Source: Acinetobacter geminorum (lineage in GTDB: Bacteria; Pseudomonadota; Gammaproteobacteria; Pseudomonadales; Moraxellaceae). From it: a stretch of 64,000 bases of DNA. Position 1 is the stretch's first letter; the number at the start of each line of letters is the position of its first letter. The stretch is from the NCBI RefSeq assembly GCF_013009345.1, contig NZ_JABELE010000001.1, positions 186,001 through 250,000 of the forward strand, in the 5' to 3' direction. Both the position numbers and the translations under genes were made by a program. The notes below the pieces were generated by a model. The model was not told the DNA's origin, did no database searches, and worked only from the letters and a program-made list of their open reading frames with translations. Positions 15,313 to 24,002 of this stretch are shown piece by piece.

Positions 15313-17505
15313 TTAGCCCGCGATCACACCGCCATCTTTGCGGGTAATCACAACAGTTGCTGAGCGTGGGCGCGCAGTTTTGTTGTTTGGATCTTTCTGG
15401 GTTGCAGGCCAGTTACTTGTTGGGGCATCATATTTTTTAGACTTTTCCCCAGGGTGTTGAACATTAATGAAAATTGCTTTGTGGTCTGGAGTCATCGCAA
15501 TACCTGTAATTTCACACTCTTTGGGCCCAACAAGGAAGCGACGTAGCGTTTCATCTGTTACTTTAGCACCCACTAAAGTTTGCTGACCATTTGACGTAGT
15601 TGCAGTAGTACCATCTCCAATCTGGCCTGGTAACGCAGCAAGCATCATACAGTTAGTAACATCAGTGTATGCGCCATCATCTGTTTGAATCCAAAGTACA
15701 CCACGTGGGTCAAACCACATACCATCTGGAGATGACAAATCATTGTTGTCTGTCAGACCCGATAAGTTAATGTTTGAAGCCATAGATGCTTCTGCACCAA
15801 ACAGATAGATATCCCATTTGAAGGTTTCAGCAGTGGTTTTGTCATCAGTTTCTTTAAAACGGATGATATGACCGTTTACATTACCTTTTTGTTGCTCTTC
15901 TTTACCTTTGATATCTGTGTAATTACGTGGGTTAGCTGCATCAGTTGGGTAGCTTGAACCACGATTCGAGTTGTTGGTTAGAGTGACATAAATTTCGCCG
16001 TTCACTGGATTAACTGTACACCATTCTGGGCGATCCATTTTTGTAGCGCCGACGGCGTCACCCGCCAAACGTGCAAATGTCACAACATCTGCTTGAGATT
16101 TAAATGGGTAGGTGGTGTTGCTTTCATTTAAACCATTTTTGCCATAAGCAAGTTCAATCCATTGACCTGACCCATCGTTATTAAATTTGGCAACATAGAG
16201 CTTACCTGCGTTCATATATTTGTCACCAGTCGTATAGCCACCATTTATATCCTTAGCATCCCAAGCAGCCGTTGATACAAATTTATAGATATACTCGCCA
16301 GTTGAGTCATCGCCCATATAAAATGCTAATGGTTGACCTACTACGGCACGACAAGCACTGTCTTCATGTGCAAAACGACCAAGTGAAGTACGTTTAACTG
16401 GATTTTGACGTCTATCAAATGGATCAATCTCAACCATCCACCCGAATGTATTTGGACCGTTACGATAGTCTTGGGTAGCTTGTGCAGCATTTACGTCGGC
16501 ATTCCAGCGGTCATATAAGTCTTGTGACTCTACTTGACCAATTGCTGTTTCCCAGCTGTAACGTGAACCAGATCCTGCTTTTAAGCCATAGCGTTTCAGT
16601 GCAATAATTTCTTCTGGAGTACGTAACGCGTCATCAGTCGTACTACGAGCAAAGTAACCAATAAAGTTTTCTTCGGTAGTTAAGTATGTGCCCCAAGGGG
16701 TATGACCATTACCGCAGTTATTATGGGTACCACGTGTTTTACGGGCAGTCGGTGAGAATCGAGTTGCAAGCAAGCCAGAACCAGCTGCTGCACCTGCAAA
16801 ATCCATTTCTGTTGATGCTGTAATACGGCGGTTAAAAACAGAACTTTTATCAATTACTACTTTTTGAGTTATTGGATCTTTTTTAATGTGAACAATAGAT
16901 ACGCCATGTGCATTTGTTTCACGAATCACTTCATCTTCAGGGCGGCGTCCATCAACTTTTGTTGGACCTTTTGGGTGAAGGAAGGTCTGGTTGATATATT
17001 CGTGATTCATCACTAATAAGCCTTCAGCTGAAACATTCCCATCAAATTTGTCTGTTGAAGTATTTAAACCAAAGAAATGCATGCCGTCATGGCAGTCACC
17101 AGAACGTAAAAGGAAGCTTGGGCCAGATGGAATATTGTTGTCATCCCATTCGCCAATATCAGGGTTGATTGAATCACCTAAAGCATAAATGACATTGGCT
17201 TCATAACCTTCAGGCACTGTCACAATATCATGTAAATTTTTAGCAACTGGGGTAAATGTGAGTTTTTCTGGTTTTTTATTTGGATCTACAGGTGTAGTTC
17301 CGCCATTGTTTGAACCTGAATCATCATCGCTATCATTACAGCCTGTTAAGGTAGAGGCTAAAGTTAGCGCTACAGCACCACTTGCTGCTTTAGTAATTAA
17401 ACTACGGCGACTGATGTGTTGTTCTAAGATGTCGCGGAAGTGGATATTGTCAGAAGTATTATTATCCAATTCTTGGTCTTCATTATATGGCGTCAGCTCT
17501 GTCAT
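15313..17505 (-). CDS. PhoX-type (DUF839) alkaline phosphatase, Tat lipoprotein
   Basis: A 730-residue member of the PhoX/DUF839 family, calcium- and iron-dependent phosphatases active on phosphate mono- and some diesters. The N-terminus has an acidic lead of about 30 residues, then twin arginines at 33-34 (SRRSLITKA), a hydrophobic helix and a lipobox LTGC with Cys56, so it should be exported folded by Tat and lipidated. Family-like segments include GDCHDGMHFF, LLVMNHEYIN, NNCGNGHTPWGTYLTTEEN and SPDGMWFDPRGVLWIQTDDG, rich in metal-ligand candidates. A Pho-box-like array lies 63 bases upstream. It is paralogous to the next gene upstream. Confidence 0.87.
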   Translation of the reverse strand: MTELTPYNEDQELDNNTSDNIHFRDILEQHISRRSLITKAASGAVALTLASTLTGCNDSDDDSGSNNGGTTPVDPNKKPEKLTFTPVAKNLHDIVTVPEGYEANVIYALGDSINPDIGEWDDNNIPSGPSFLLRSGDCHDGMHFFGLNTSTDKFDGNVSAEGLLVMNHEYINQTFLHPKGPTKVDGRRPEDEVIRETNAHGVSIVHIKKDPITQKVVIDKSSVFNRRITASTEMDFAGAAAGSGLLATRFSPTARKTRGTHNNCGNGHTPWGTYLTTEENFIGYFARSTTDDALRTPEEIIALKRYGLKAGSGSRYSWETAIGQVESQDLYDRWNADVNAAQATQDYRNGPNTFGWMVEIDPFDRRQNPVKRTSLGRFAHEDSACRAVVGQPLAFYMGDDSTGEYIYKFVSTAAWDAKDINGGYTTGDKYMNAGKLYVAKFNNDGSGQWIELAYGKNGLNESNTTYPFKSQADVVTFARLAGDAVGATKMDRPEWCTVNPVNGEIYVTLTNNSNRGSSYPTDAANPRNYTDIKGKEEQQKGNVNGHIIRFKETDDKTTAETFKWDIYLFGAEASMASNINLSGLTDNNDLSSPDGMWFDPRGVLWIQTDDGAYTDVTNCMMLAALPGQIGDGTTATTSNGQQTLVGAKVTDETLRRFLVGPKECEITGIAMTPDHKAIFINVQHPGEKSKKYDAPTSNWPATQKDPNNKTARPRSATVVITRKDGGVIAG

Positions 17506-17567
17506 GGGAAATTCCTAAGTAAATAAAGAGATTGTTCTAAAATTCTTCATGAGCTTAGTTTGTGAAT

Positions 17568-17596
17568 GTGACGAGGCGTTGACGTTTTGATGATAA
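17568..17596 (-). promoter_or_regulatory. Pho-box-like triple repeat upstream of first PhoX gene
   Basis: On the minus strand: TTATCAT, CAAA, ACGTCAA, CGCC, TCGTCAC. Three 7-base half-sites with 4-base spacers give the 11-base periodicity typical of PhoB sites; consensus half-site CTGTCAT, with the core TCA kept in all three. It lies 63-91 bases before the start codon. Confidence 0.5.
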
Positions 17597-17655
17597 GTTA
17601 ATGAAAAGTTCTGTAATTTTTCATTTAATTTTCATCAAAAGTAAAAGCTGAATGT

Positions 17656-17693
17656 AAAAACATTAAAGCTGACCTTAGCCAGCTTTAATGTTT
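17656..17693 (-). terminator. Terminator of second PhoX-type gene
   Basis: A perfect 14-bp stem AAACATTAAAGCTG / CAGCTTTAATGTTT with an 8-base loop (17658-17693), just past the stop at 17711 on the minus strand and followed there by T residues. Confidence 0.8.
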
Positions 17694-17710
17694 AAAGAGG
17701 TTATGAAAAA

Positions 17711-19663
17711 TTATTTAGTTGTGACTGAAGGGGCAATTGGGTCGGCTGTAATATAGCCGACGTTAGCACTATAACCATTATTGTAATTTTGGTTAATTAA
17801 TGCCTTAACATCATCAGGTACACTGCTGCTATCGCCTGGGTGCTGGAAGTTGCTCATGATGTAAGTCCAACCGTTGATTGAATCTACAGCATGTAAACCT
17901 GTTGACTCTGCACCTGCTGGTGTAGAAAGTAAACGTGTTAACTCTTTGGTATCTACATTGTATGCCCATAAGAAGTTATTCACGTGGTTACCTGAGTCCT
18001 CACCAATGAATAATGTTCGTAAAGTTTCAGAGAACTTCAGATTGTCTGGGCTAGCAATTTTGTCTGGGTTCGCTGTATTACCTAACTTATCTGCTGTAGC
18101 AAGATCTTCACCCATTAGTAGCATATATGAGTAAAGTGGAACCCACTCACTATTGATTGCGCTACCCTCATTGTCTGTAAAGCTATTACCTAATTTGTGT
18201 GCAAGCACGCCACCAGCAGTAATTTTTTTAGAGAACGCAACATTATGTCCAGCCACATAACCCTTACCGCCAATGACCATTGAATCTTGAATATTAGCTA
18301 AAGCAGAGTACGCAATTTTATCTTTAATATTTACGTTAGTACCTTCCATCTTGGTGAACGCCATACTTGCACCTTTTAGTGCTGCATAACGATGTGTTTC
18401 CAAGAAAGCGGCCGCTTTTTCCATACCTGGTTTAAGTTTTACCCAAAGCTGTTTCTTTGCCAAAGTGATTTCAGTATAGCTGGCATCATTTGGATTGGTT
18501 GTTAAACTTTCCATGATGTCAGTTGATTTGATCCCACCAGCAACTAAATCCTCAATTTCTTTACTTGTCGCATGGCCAAGTTTGATCCATTGAATGCTAG
18601 CAGTTGAGGTCTCAGTTAGGGTATTAATGTATTTAGCAACATAGAGCGTACCTGCCGATAAATCTTTTTCTTTATCAGCAACGAACATGAAGAAACCACC
18701 GTTGGTGTAGTCATCTCCCATAAGCGCTGTACGGTTGTCTGGCATAACATGGATAAGTTCGTGAGAAATACGACCTAAACAATAGTGCTTTTTAATACTA
18801 CCCGTACCATCAAGGTTAACTGTTACTTCTGGCAAATGACCGTAGTTATATGGGTTTGCTTTAGTTTCATCACCAAAGAAGTATTTACCAAGATATTTTG
18901 GATCTGTACCGCCAATGCCTTGATTGAATGCATCTGGTTCGTATTCTTCACTTGATAAGTGAGTGTTCCAAGGTGATAAGCTAGCACCGCAAGTAATCCA
19001 TAAACCGTGTACTGGTGCAGTATCAACGTTGAAGTATTTTTTAAGTTCTAGGTGACCTGTTTTTGGGTCTTGATCCAACGTTAAAATTGCAATTGGTGAA
19101 GGTAACTGACCGTAAGTATCACCACCTGCTTGGTCTTTTGAGTTGTACTCAAATTGAACAACGTGAAACACTGGGTTTGCTACGCCTTCAACTTTCGCAC
19201 CTTCTAATTGAATTAGAGATGAACCATCTGGACAGTCTGAAAAGAATTGACGTTCTTTGCCAGCAATTGATTTATCCATAATTGGATTGCCATTAACATC
19301 AAAATAACCACCAGCGATAATTGTTCCACCACCGTGCTTTGGTACGCTATCACCTGTTTTAAAGAAGGGTTTATAAGCGAGTTGGTATTCAGTACTGGTT
19401 GAATTTTCCCAATCAATTTTTAATTTAGAATTCACTAAAGTAGTTGCGCGATCTGCTGCAGTTGTTGGCGCTGGCATTGCTGTGAATTTTGCATTTTTAA
19501 ATTTGCTTGGTTGTGGTGTTGGAGTGATTGCTGAACTGTCATCACTATCATTACAACCTGCTAACGTTGCTGCCGTAGCCATCGCTCCTAATGGTAGAAA
19601 AGGAATCCCCGAAAACCATTTTAAAATTTCGCGACGCGTTGGTTGAGTAGAAGCAGTTGTCAT
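17711..19663 (-). CDS. PhoX-type (DUF839) phosphatase, Tat lipoprotein
   Basis: A 650-residue DUF839/PhoX-like protein. Twin arginines at residues 10-11 (TRREILKWF) are followed by a hydrophobic stretch and a lipobox LAGC with Cys37, then GCNDSDD, the same run found after the lipobox of its neighbour. Conserved-type segments are ITCGASLSPWNTHLSSEEYEPDAF cut by family-like spacing, GRISHELIHVMPDNRTALMGDDYTNGGFFMF and SPDNLKFSETLRTLFIGEDSG. These resemble PhoX metal-binding loops but are more divergent than the 730-residue paralogue, so substrate may differ. A Pho-box-like array lies 45-73 bases upstream, and tatABC is next on the same strand. Confidence 0.8.
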   Translation of the reverse strand: MTTASTQPTRREILKWFSGIPFLPLGAMATAATLAGCNDSDDSSAITPTPQPSKFKNAKFTAMPAPTTAADRATTLVNSKLKIDWENSTSTEYQLAYKPFFKTGDSVPKHGGGTIIAGGYFDVNGNPIMDKSIAGKERQFFSDCPDGSSLIQLEGAKVEGVANPVFHVVQFEYNSKDQAGGDTYGQLPSPIAILTLDQDPKTGHLELKKYFNVDTAPVHGLWITCGASLSPWNTHLSSEEYEPDAFNQGIGGTDPKYLGKYFFGDETKANPYNYGHLPEVTVNLDGTGSIKKHYCLGRISHELIHVMPDNRTALMGDDYTNGGFFMFVADKEKDLSAGTLYVAKYINTLTETSTASIQWIKLGHATSKEIEDLVAGGIKSTDIMESLTTNPNDASYTEITLAKKQLWVKLKPGMEKAAAFLETHRYAALKGASMAFTKMEGTNVNIKDKIAYSALANIQDSMVIGGKGYVAGHNVAFSKKITAGGVLAHKLGNSFTDNEGSAINSEWVPLYSYMLLMGEDLATADKLGNTANPDKIASPDNLKFSETLRTLFIGEDSGNHVNNFLWAYNVDTKELTRLLSTPAGAESTGLHAVDSINGWTYIMSNFQHPGDSSSVPDDVKALINQNYNNGYSANVGYITADPIAPSVTTK

Positions 19664-19707
19664 AAGAAATCCGTAAATTTTGTGGGTATATTTGTTGAGT
19701 TGATTCT

Positions 19708-19736
19708 ATGGACTGAAAATGACACTTTTCTTACAT
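19708..19736 (-). promoter_or_regulatory. Pho-box-like triple repeat upstream of second PhoX gene
   Basis: On the minus strand: ATGTAAG, AAAA, GTGTCAT, TTTC, AGTCCAT. The middle half-site matches the PhoB consensus CTGTCAT at six of seven positions and the outer two are weaker; spacing is again 11 bases. Confidence 0.5.
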
Positions 19737-19792
19737 TTTTAAGTCACTTTGAAGACAGTTTATTGCTTTGTAGATTAAAAAGTGTTCTACAT

Positions 19793-19825
19793 AAAAAAGC
19801 CTGAACTTGGAGGTTCAGGCTTTTT
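19793..19825 (-). terminator. tatABC terminator
   Basis: A perfect 13-bp stem AAAAAGCCTGAAC / GTTCAGGCTTTTT with a 6-base loop, 14 bases past the tatC stop. Its A/T flanks would let it work in both directions. Confidence 0.9.
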
Positions 19826-19838
19826 CTTAAAAACTATT

Positions 19839-20609
19839 TTATTCAGCAGGATGGGCTTTTCTTTTCTCAAGAATTTTACCAAAGAGTAGACCAAGTTCGA
19901 AAAGCAACCACATTGGAATTGCTAACATTACCATTGAAATTGCATCTGGTGGTGTAATAAACATCGCTACAAAAAAGCATCCAACAATGATAAAACGTCT
20001 TTTTTCAGCAAGGCTTTTTGTATTTACCACACCGATTAAAATCAGTAGAAGCGTCGCGATTGGAATTTCAAAAGTCAGTCCAAAAACTAAAAATAGCTTT
20101 AAGCAAAAGCTTAAGTAGCTATTAATATCCGTCATCGGTGCAACAGTTTCAGGCGATACACTAATAAAGAAATGTAAAATTGCCGGAAGGGTAATGTAAT
20201 ATGCAAAAGCAACGCCCGCATAAAATAAGACAATACTACCGATGAGTAATGGCAGTGCTAAATGACGTTCTTTTTGATAGAGCGCTGGACGAACAAATGA
20301 CCATATTTCATAAAGAATAAATGGCATTGCCAGCACAAGTGCGACAAATAAATTGAGTTTAAAAGGCGCCATGAATGTTGCAGTGACATCGGTTGCAATC
20401 ATTGACGAGGAGGTCGGAAGTTGCAGCCTCAAAGGTTCAGATAGTAATTGGTAAGTATTATTTCTAAAAGGTAATAAGCAAAAAAATAAAAATAAGGTTA
20501 CTCCGACAATCCTAAATAAATGACGTCGTAAAACGACCAAATGGCTCATGATTGGCATTTGGTCTAAATTTTCCTGATTATTTACAGTGGTTGAAGGCAG
20601 TTGGTTCAT
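19839..20609 (-). CDS. tatC: Sec-independent protein translocase TatC
   Basis: A 256-residue core subunit of the Tat translocase with six membrane helices; it recognises the twin-arginine signal. The conserved N-terminal MSHLVVLRRHLFRIV begins near residue 21, and FVALVLAMPFILYEIWSFVRPALYQKE is the usual loop containing the signal-binding Glu. The first ~20 residues are extra compared with E. coli TatC; an internal ATG at MPIMSH is an alternative start. Its start overlaps the tatB stop by 4 bases (ATGA). Confidence 0.95.
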   Translation of the reverse strand: MNQLPSTTVNNQENLDQMPIMSHLVVLRRHLFRIVGVTLFLFFCLLPFRNNTYQLLSEPLRLQLPTSSSMIATDVTATFMAPFKLNLFVALVLAMPFILYEIWSFVRPALYQKERHLALPLLIGSIVLFYAGVAFAYYITLPAILHFFISVSPETVAPMTDINSYLSFCLKLFLVFGLTFEIPIATLLLILIGVVNTKSLAEKRRFIIVGCFFVAMFITPPDAISMVMLAIPMWLLFELGLLFGKILEKRKAHPAE

Positions 20610-21043
20610 ACGGCAATCTTCAATTTAACAGGTGATGTCTCTGAAATATCAGTTGATGATGCTAAAGGCATAAATTTTCTAATGTATGGGACTTTATAAT
20701 GGCCAGATATAGGAAGACATATCCGAATAGGTTGGGGCACTGATTTGATTGCCTCAGCCTTATCTATATTTTCAGAAATATTCTGCTTTTGAATTTCTTC
20801 AAGCTGTTGTTGTACTTTACGTTCTAGTGCTTCAATGCGGTTGAGTTCTTCTTGCATTTCTTTTCGAAACTCAGAAAGACGCAACTCTTGATCAATCTCA
20901 TTTTGCAAATTTGTAATATAACGTTTTAGGCGAACATACCAACGACCAGCAAAGCGTGCAGCTTCTGGAAGTTTATCCGGGCCTAAAACTAAAATTGCAA
21001 TAATTGCAAAACAGAGTAGCTCTGTCATTCCTACATCAAGCAT
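20606..21043 (-). CDS. tatB: Sec-independent protein translocase TatB
   Basis: A 145-residue TatB with the diagnostic N-terminus MLDVGMTELLCFAIIAILVLGPDKLPEAAR: a short membrane helix containing the conserved Glu, a hinge at GPDKLP and an amphipathic helix. The next ~60 residues are a charged coiled-coil-like region (EIDQELRLSEFRKEMQEELN). TatB binds substrate with TatC before TatA is recruited. The C-terminal 40 residues are low in conservation. It sits between tatA (12 bases) and tatC (4-base overlap). Confidence 0.93.
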   Translation of the reverse strand: MLDVGMTELLCFAIIAILVLGPDKLPEAARFAGRWYVRLKRYITNLQNEIDQELRLSEFRKEMQEELNRIEALERKVQQQLEEIQKQNISENIDKAEAIKSVPQPIRICLPISGHYKVPYIRKFMPLASSTDISETSPVKLKIAV

Positions 21044-21055
21044 GGTCGAAAACCT

Positions 21056-21274
21056 TTAGCTTTTTACTGATGTGCTGTCAGGTGTTTTGACTTGGGCATC
21101 AATTGTACGTGGAGTATTAAGAGCAGTAGTCTCATCTTCTTCACGGACTGATTTTTTAAAGTCTTTTACTGCACCGCCTACGTCTTTACCGATATTTTTT
21201 AATTTCGACGTACCGAATAATAAAATAACGACAATTGCAAAAATAACGACATGCCAAATAGATAAACCGGCCAT
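21056..21274 (-). CDS. tatA: Sec-independent protein translocase TatA
   Basis: A 72-residue pore-forming subunit: MAGLSIWHVVIFAIVVILLF as a membrane helix, the FGTSKLKNIGKDVGGAVKDFK hinge and amphipathic helix, then a short acidic tail. The Phe-Gly hinge is the family signature. First gene of tatABC. The operon lies immediately upstream of two predicted Tat substrates on the same strand, though a terminator separates them. Confidence 0.95.
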   Translation of the reverse strand: MAGLSIWHVVIFAIVVILLFGTSKLKNIGKDVGGAVKDFKKSVREEDETTALNTPRTIDAQVKTPDSTSVKS

Positions 21275-21527
21275 GATCTTATACCTCTTTTCAGTTTGCT
21301 TTATATCAACAGGTTGCCATGACAGGAATGTGACATTTATATGTCATTTTTAAGACAATGAATGGCTGCCAAAATCTAAAAAGTTAATTTTATAAACTGC
21401 ATATCTCCTTTTTTTTATTTATACATAGTTTGAAAAGAGTCACTTAAATTACTTGAAATGGAGAGTACATTGCATTTTGAAAAGGTGTAGCATAGCAAGC
21501 TGATTTTAATGAGCAAGAGGAGAGAGC

Positions 21528-22403
21528 GTGGCGCTACTACTGCCTGTATTGGCATTTATCACAGGACTTCTACTTGCTCAGACTTCGATTGCAGAAACTA
21601 TAAAACCTATTCTCTCAGCTTGGCTTGCACGACTCCTGATTCCGATTGTGATTATTTACAACATGGTATTTTATCAGCCAGGTAGTTTGAGTTTGATGCT
21701 GTTTAGCTTCGGTTCAGCATTTCTTATTTTCTTTGCCTATTTAGCTCTATTTAAAGACAGATTATTAGCGCTATGCGTGAGTTATACCAACATGGGGTGG
21801 CTTGGTTTTCCTTTTGCTATGGCTTTATTTGGCCCTGATGCTACGGCTCCTATTGTGGCTTTATATATTGGTATGTCTCTTTTTGGAAATGCATGGGCTG
21901 TTACGGCAGTCACCACTGCACCACAAAGTAAGCTCAACATATTAAAAAAGGTTTTAACTTCTCCACCATGTATTTCAATATTTTGTGCACTTTTACTTAG
22001 GTCATTAGGTGCTCAACATATCGAGCATCCTGCTATACATTGGGTATATGAAGTTGCCAAGTTTGTCATGACATTTGCTGGTATGTGCGTGCTAGGAATG
22101 TGGCTACGCCGTACTCGAGTGCATTTGAAAGACTTAATTTACAGTACTAAAGCTCAAGCATTTAAAGTAGTGTGCGGATTTATTCTCTGTGGCTTAACTT
22201 ATAGATTTTTACCCATTCCAAATATCAGCCAGCAAATTGGAGTGATGTTTTTAATGTTCTGTCTGCCACCAGCAGCGAATATTGTAGCGCTAGAAACACA
22301 TTATCAAGGAACTGGTAGATCTGCGGCTTATATTGCTTCGGGGACGATTGTGAGTTGTGTGTGTATTGCGATTTATGCTGTTTTTTTGCATTTTTATTTC
22401 TAA
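21528..22403 (+). CDS. AEC family transporter (auxin efflux carrier-like permease)
   Basis: A 291-residue membrane protein with eight to ten hydrophobic helices and the AEC/PIN-like pattern in its second half (IGVMFLMFCLPPAANIVALE, resembling the conserved P-P-A-N crossover helix). Bacterial AEC proteins export or import small organic acids such as malonate or malate; no substrate can be assigned here. It starts with GTG at 21528, preceded by GAGGAGAGA. The first ~40 residues are shorter than in many AEC proteins, which have ten helices over about 300-310 residues. It is a single gene divergent from tatA. Confidence 0.8.
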   Translation: MALLLPVLAFITGLLLAQTSIAETIKPILSAWLARLLIPIVIIYNMVFYQPGSLSLMLFSFGSAFLIFFAYLALFKDRLLALCVSYTNMGWLGFPFAMALFGPDATAPIVALYIGMSLFGNAWAVTAVTTAPQSKLNILKKVLTSPPCISIFCALLLRSLGAQHIEHPAIHWVYEVAKFVMTFAGMCVLGMWLRRTRVHLKDLIYSTKAQAFKVVCGFILCGLTYRFLPIPNISQQIGVMFLMFCLPPAANIVALETHYQGTGRSAAYIASGTIVSCVCIAIYAVFLHFYF

Positions 22404-22471
22404 GAAAGATGGTTAAACCCGACGGCCTTTGAATCGTGGTTATATGCTTATTTTGTGTATGTAGGCAATAT

Positions 22472-22585
22472 TTACTTTTGTTTCGTCAAAAGTAACAAAA
22501 CCATTTGTCGAACTGACGACACATCCTTGATGTCGCAGTTCGACAGGCGACATCCATGTCGCCTAGCACGATAGCAAATGGCTTT
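22472..22585. repeat. Folded intergenic repeat, copy 1
   Basis: Between the AEC transporter and rdgB. A 9-bp hairpin TTACTTTTG / CAAAAGTAA (22472-22495), then a closed three-way layout: outer stem CCATTTG (22501-22507) with CAAATGG (22575-22581), a long arm TGTCGAACTG / CAGTTCGACA (22506-22545) whose inner part pairs again (CGACA/TGTCG), and a second arm AGGCGACAT-CC-ATGTCGCCT (22545-22564). Related to 52936-53060, with which it shares the first hairpin and an AAAACCATT run. Function unknown; REP-like or an RNA element. Confidence 0.7.
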
Positions 22586-22613
22586 AACGTTAAACTAAAA
22601 CTGATATAAAGTT

Positions 22614-23240
22614 TTACTTCTGCAAGCTCTCTTTAAATAACCGCATCGCTTGCCCACGATGGCTAATCTTGTTTTTGTCTTCTTTAGACAATTCAGCGCT
22701 AGAAACTTGTAGCTCAGGCAACCAGAACAGTGGGTCATAACCAAAGCCATTTTCTCCACGTGGCGCTTCTAAAATTTCGCCGTGCCAGATGCCTTGGAAA
22801 ATTTGTGGTAACGGATCTTCAGCGTGAGTGACTAAAGCAAGTACACATACAAACATGCCTTCAATCGCTTCACCATTTTTACGGTATGGCATAAGATCAT
22901 TTAATAATTTTGCATTGTTAGCTGCATCGTCACCATGCTCTCCAGCATAGCGTGCTGAGTAAATACCAGGTGCGCCGCCTAAGACTGGTACACAAATACC
23001 AGAGTCGTCAGCCATAGCAGGTTTACCTGAAATTTTAGAGGCATGACGAGCTTTAATAATGGCATTTTCAATAAAGCTTAAACCATCTTCAATTGCATCA
23101 GGAATATTAAGGCGACCTTGAGGAATAATTTCTACTGGTAACTTAAGCTGTTCAAAAAGTTTTTCAAACTCTGCGACTTTACCTTTGTTATTGCTGGCAA
23201 GAACTAAACTGCCCTGATCAAACCAATGTGGGGTAGACAT
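22614..23240 (-). CDS. rdgB: XTP/dITP diphosphatase (non-canonical purine NTPase)
   Basis: Removes dITP, XTP and related deaminated purines from the nucleotide pool by hydrolysis to monophosphates. The 208-residue protein has the Ham1/RdgB motifs: SLVLASNNKGKVAEFEKLF at the N-terminus (substrate-binding SNNxxK), PAMADDSGICVPVLGGAPGIYSARYAG with the catalytic Asp pair, GYDPLFWLPE, and a C-terminal KNKISHRGQAM. A normal, full-length member. It lies downstream of the Sel1 gene, beyond a hairpin, on the same strand. Confidence 0.95.
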   Translation of the reverse strand: MSTPHWFDQGSLVLASNNKGKVAEFEKLFEQLKLPVEIIPQGRLNIPDAIEDGLSFIENAIIKARHASKISGKPAMADDSGICVPVLGGAPGIYSARYAGEHGDDAANNAKLLNDLMPYRKNGEAIEGMFVCVLALVTHAEDPLPQIFQGIWHGEILEAPRGENGFGYDPLFWLPELQVSSAELSKEDKNKISHRGQAMRLFKESLQK

Positions 23241-23346
23241 AATAAAACCAAACTTTATAGCTAATATCGAACAGCAGTTATGTTACGTGTTTTTTGGAAG
23301 AGGATATAGAGAAAAACAAATAGAATATAAAATGGGATAACCTAAA

Positions 23347-23383
23347 CTAAAGCCACCTTGTAGAGCATACAAGGTGGCTTTAG
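23347..23383 (-). terminator. Strong hairpin after the metX-metW-sel1 run
   Basis: A perfect 16-bp stem, CTAAAGCCACCTTGTA / TACAAGGTGGCTTTAG, with a 5-base loop. The T-tract beyond it on the minus strand is poor, so it may also protect the 3' end of the transcript. Confidence 0.7.
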
Positions 23384-23414
23384 TCGAGTAAGGTTTTTTA
23401 CGGATGAACCGTTA

Positions 23415-24002
23415 TTATTGTGCTTGAATCCATTTGTCCGCACGGTCACGAGCTGTACGGATTTGTTCTTGGGTTAAGTTCGCGGCTAGAGCAGTTTTCT
23501 TACCTTCAGATAGGCTAATCACTTTATTGTCGAGCATGCCATCACGAGTTGAAAGCTCATACCATTGGTAAGCACCAACGTAGTTTTTCTTTTGCTCTTC
23601 CATCATCGCAAGGTTATAGCTTGCACGATTATCACCATTGCTTGCTGCTTTTTCAAAATATTTACGAGCCATAGACTCATCTTTTTTAACGCCAATACCG
23701 TCGGCATACATGCGGCCTACGTTTAATTGTGCTGGTGATAAACCTTGATCGGCTGCTGCTTTAAACCATGCGAAAGCTTGTTTCTCGTCTTTTGCTACAT
23801 CTTTACCATATTGGTAATGGGTACCAAGGTAAAACTGTGCGCCTGCTTGACCAGCTTTTGCCGCTTTCTGAAGATCGTTAATCCCCATTGTTGAAAAGCG
23901 TGCGGCCTGACTCGCAACCGATTGTGGCTGGGCGATATAATCTGCATGAGCCTGCATACTTAGCAGTCCTGCAAATAGTGTGCTAAATAATGTCTTTTTC
24001 AT
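23415..24002 (-). CDS. Sel1-like repeat protein, secreted
   Basis: A 195-residue protein with a signal peptide (MKKTLFSTLFAGLLSMQAHA, cleavage after AHA). Three Sel1/TPR-like helical repeats follow, seen as AGQAGAQFYLGTHYQYGKD, GLSPAQLNVGRMYADGIGV and GDNRASYNLAMMEEQ, each about 36 residues apart, with the usual AxxxLGxxYxxGxGV spacing. Sel1 proteins act as scaffolds for protein contacts; the partner is unknown. Its ATG overlaps the metW stop by 4 bases, so it is translated from the same message as metX-metW, although no link to methionine synthesis is apparent. Confidence 0.87.
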   Translation of the reverse strand: MKKTLFSTLFAGLLSMQAHADYIAQPQSVASQAARFSTMGINDLQKAAKAGQAGAQFYLGTHYQYGKDVAKDEKQAFAWFKAAADQGLSPAQLNVGRMYADGIGVKKDESMARKYFEKAASNGDNRASYNLAMMEEQKKNYVGAYQWYELSTRDGMLDNKVISLSEGKKTALAANLTQEQIRTARDRADKWIQAQ

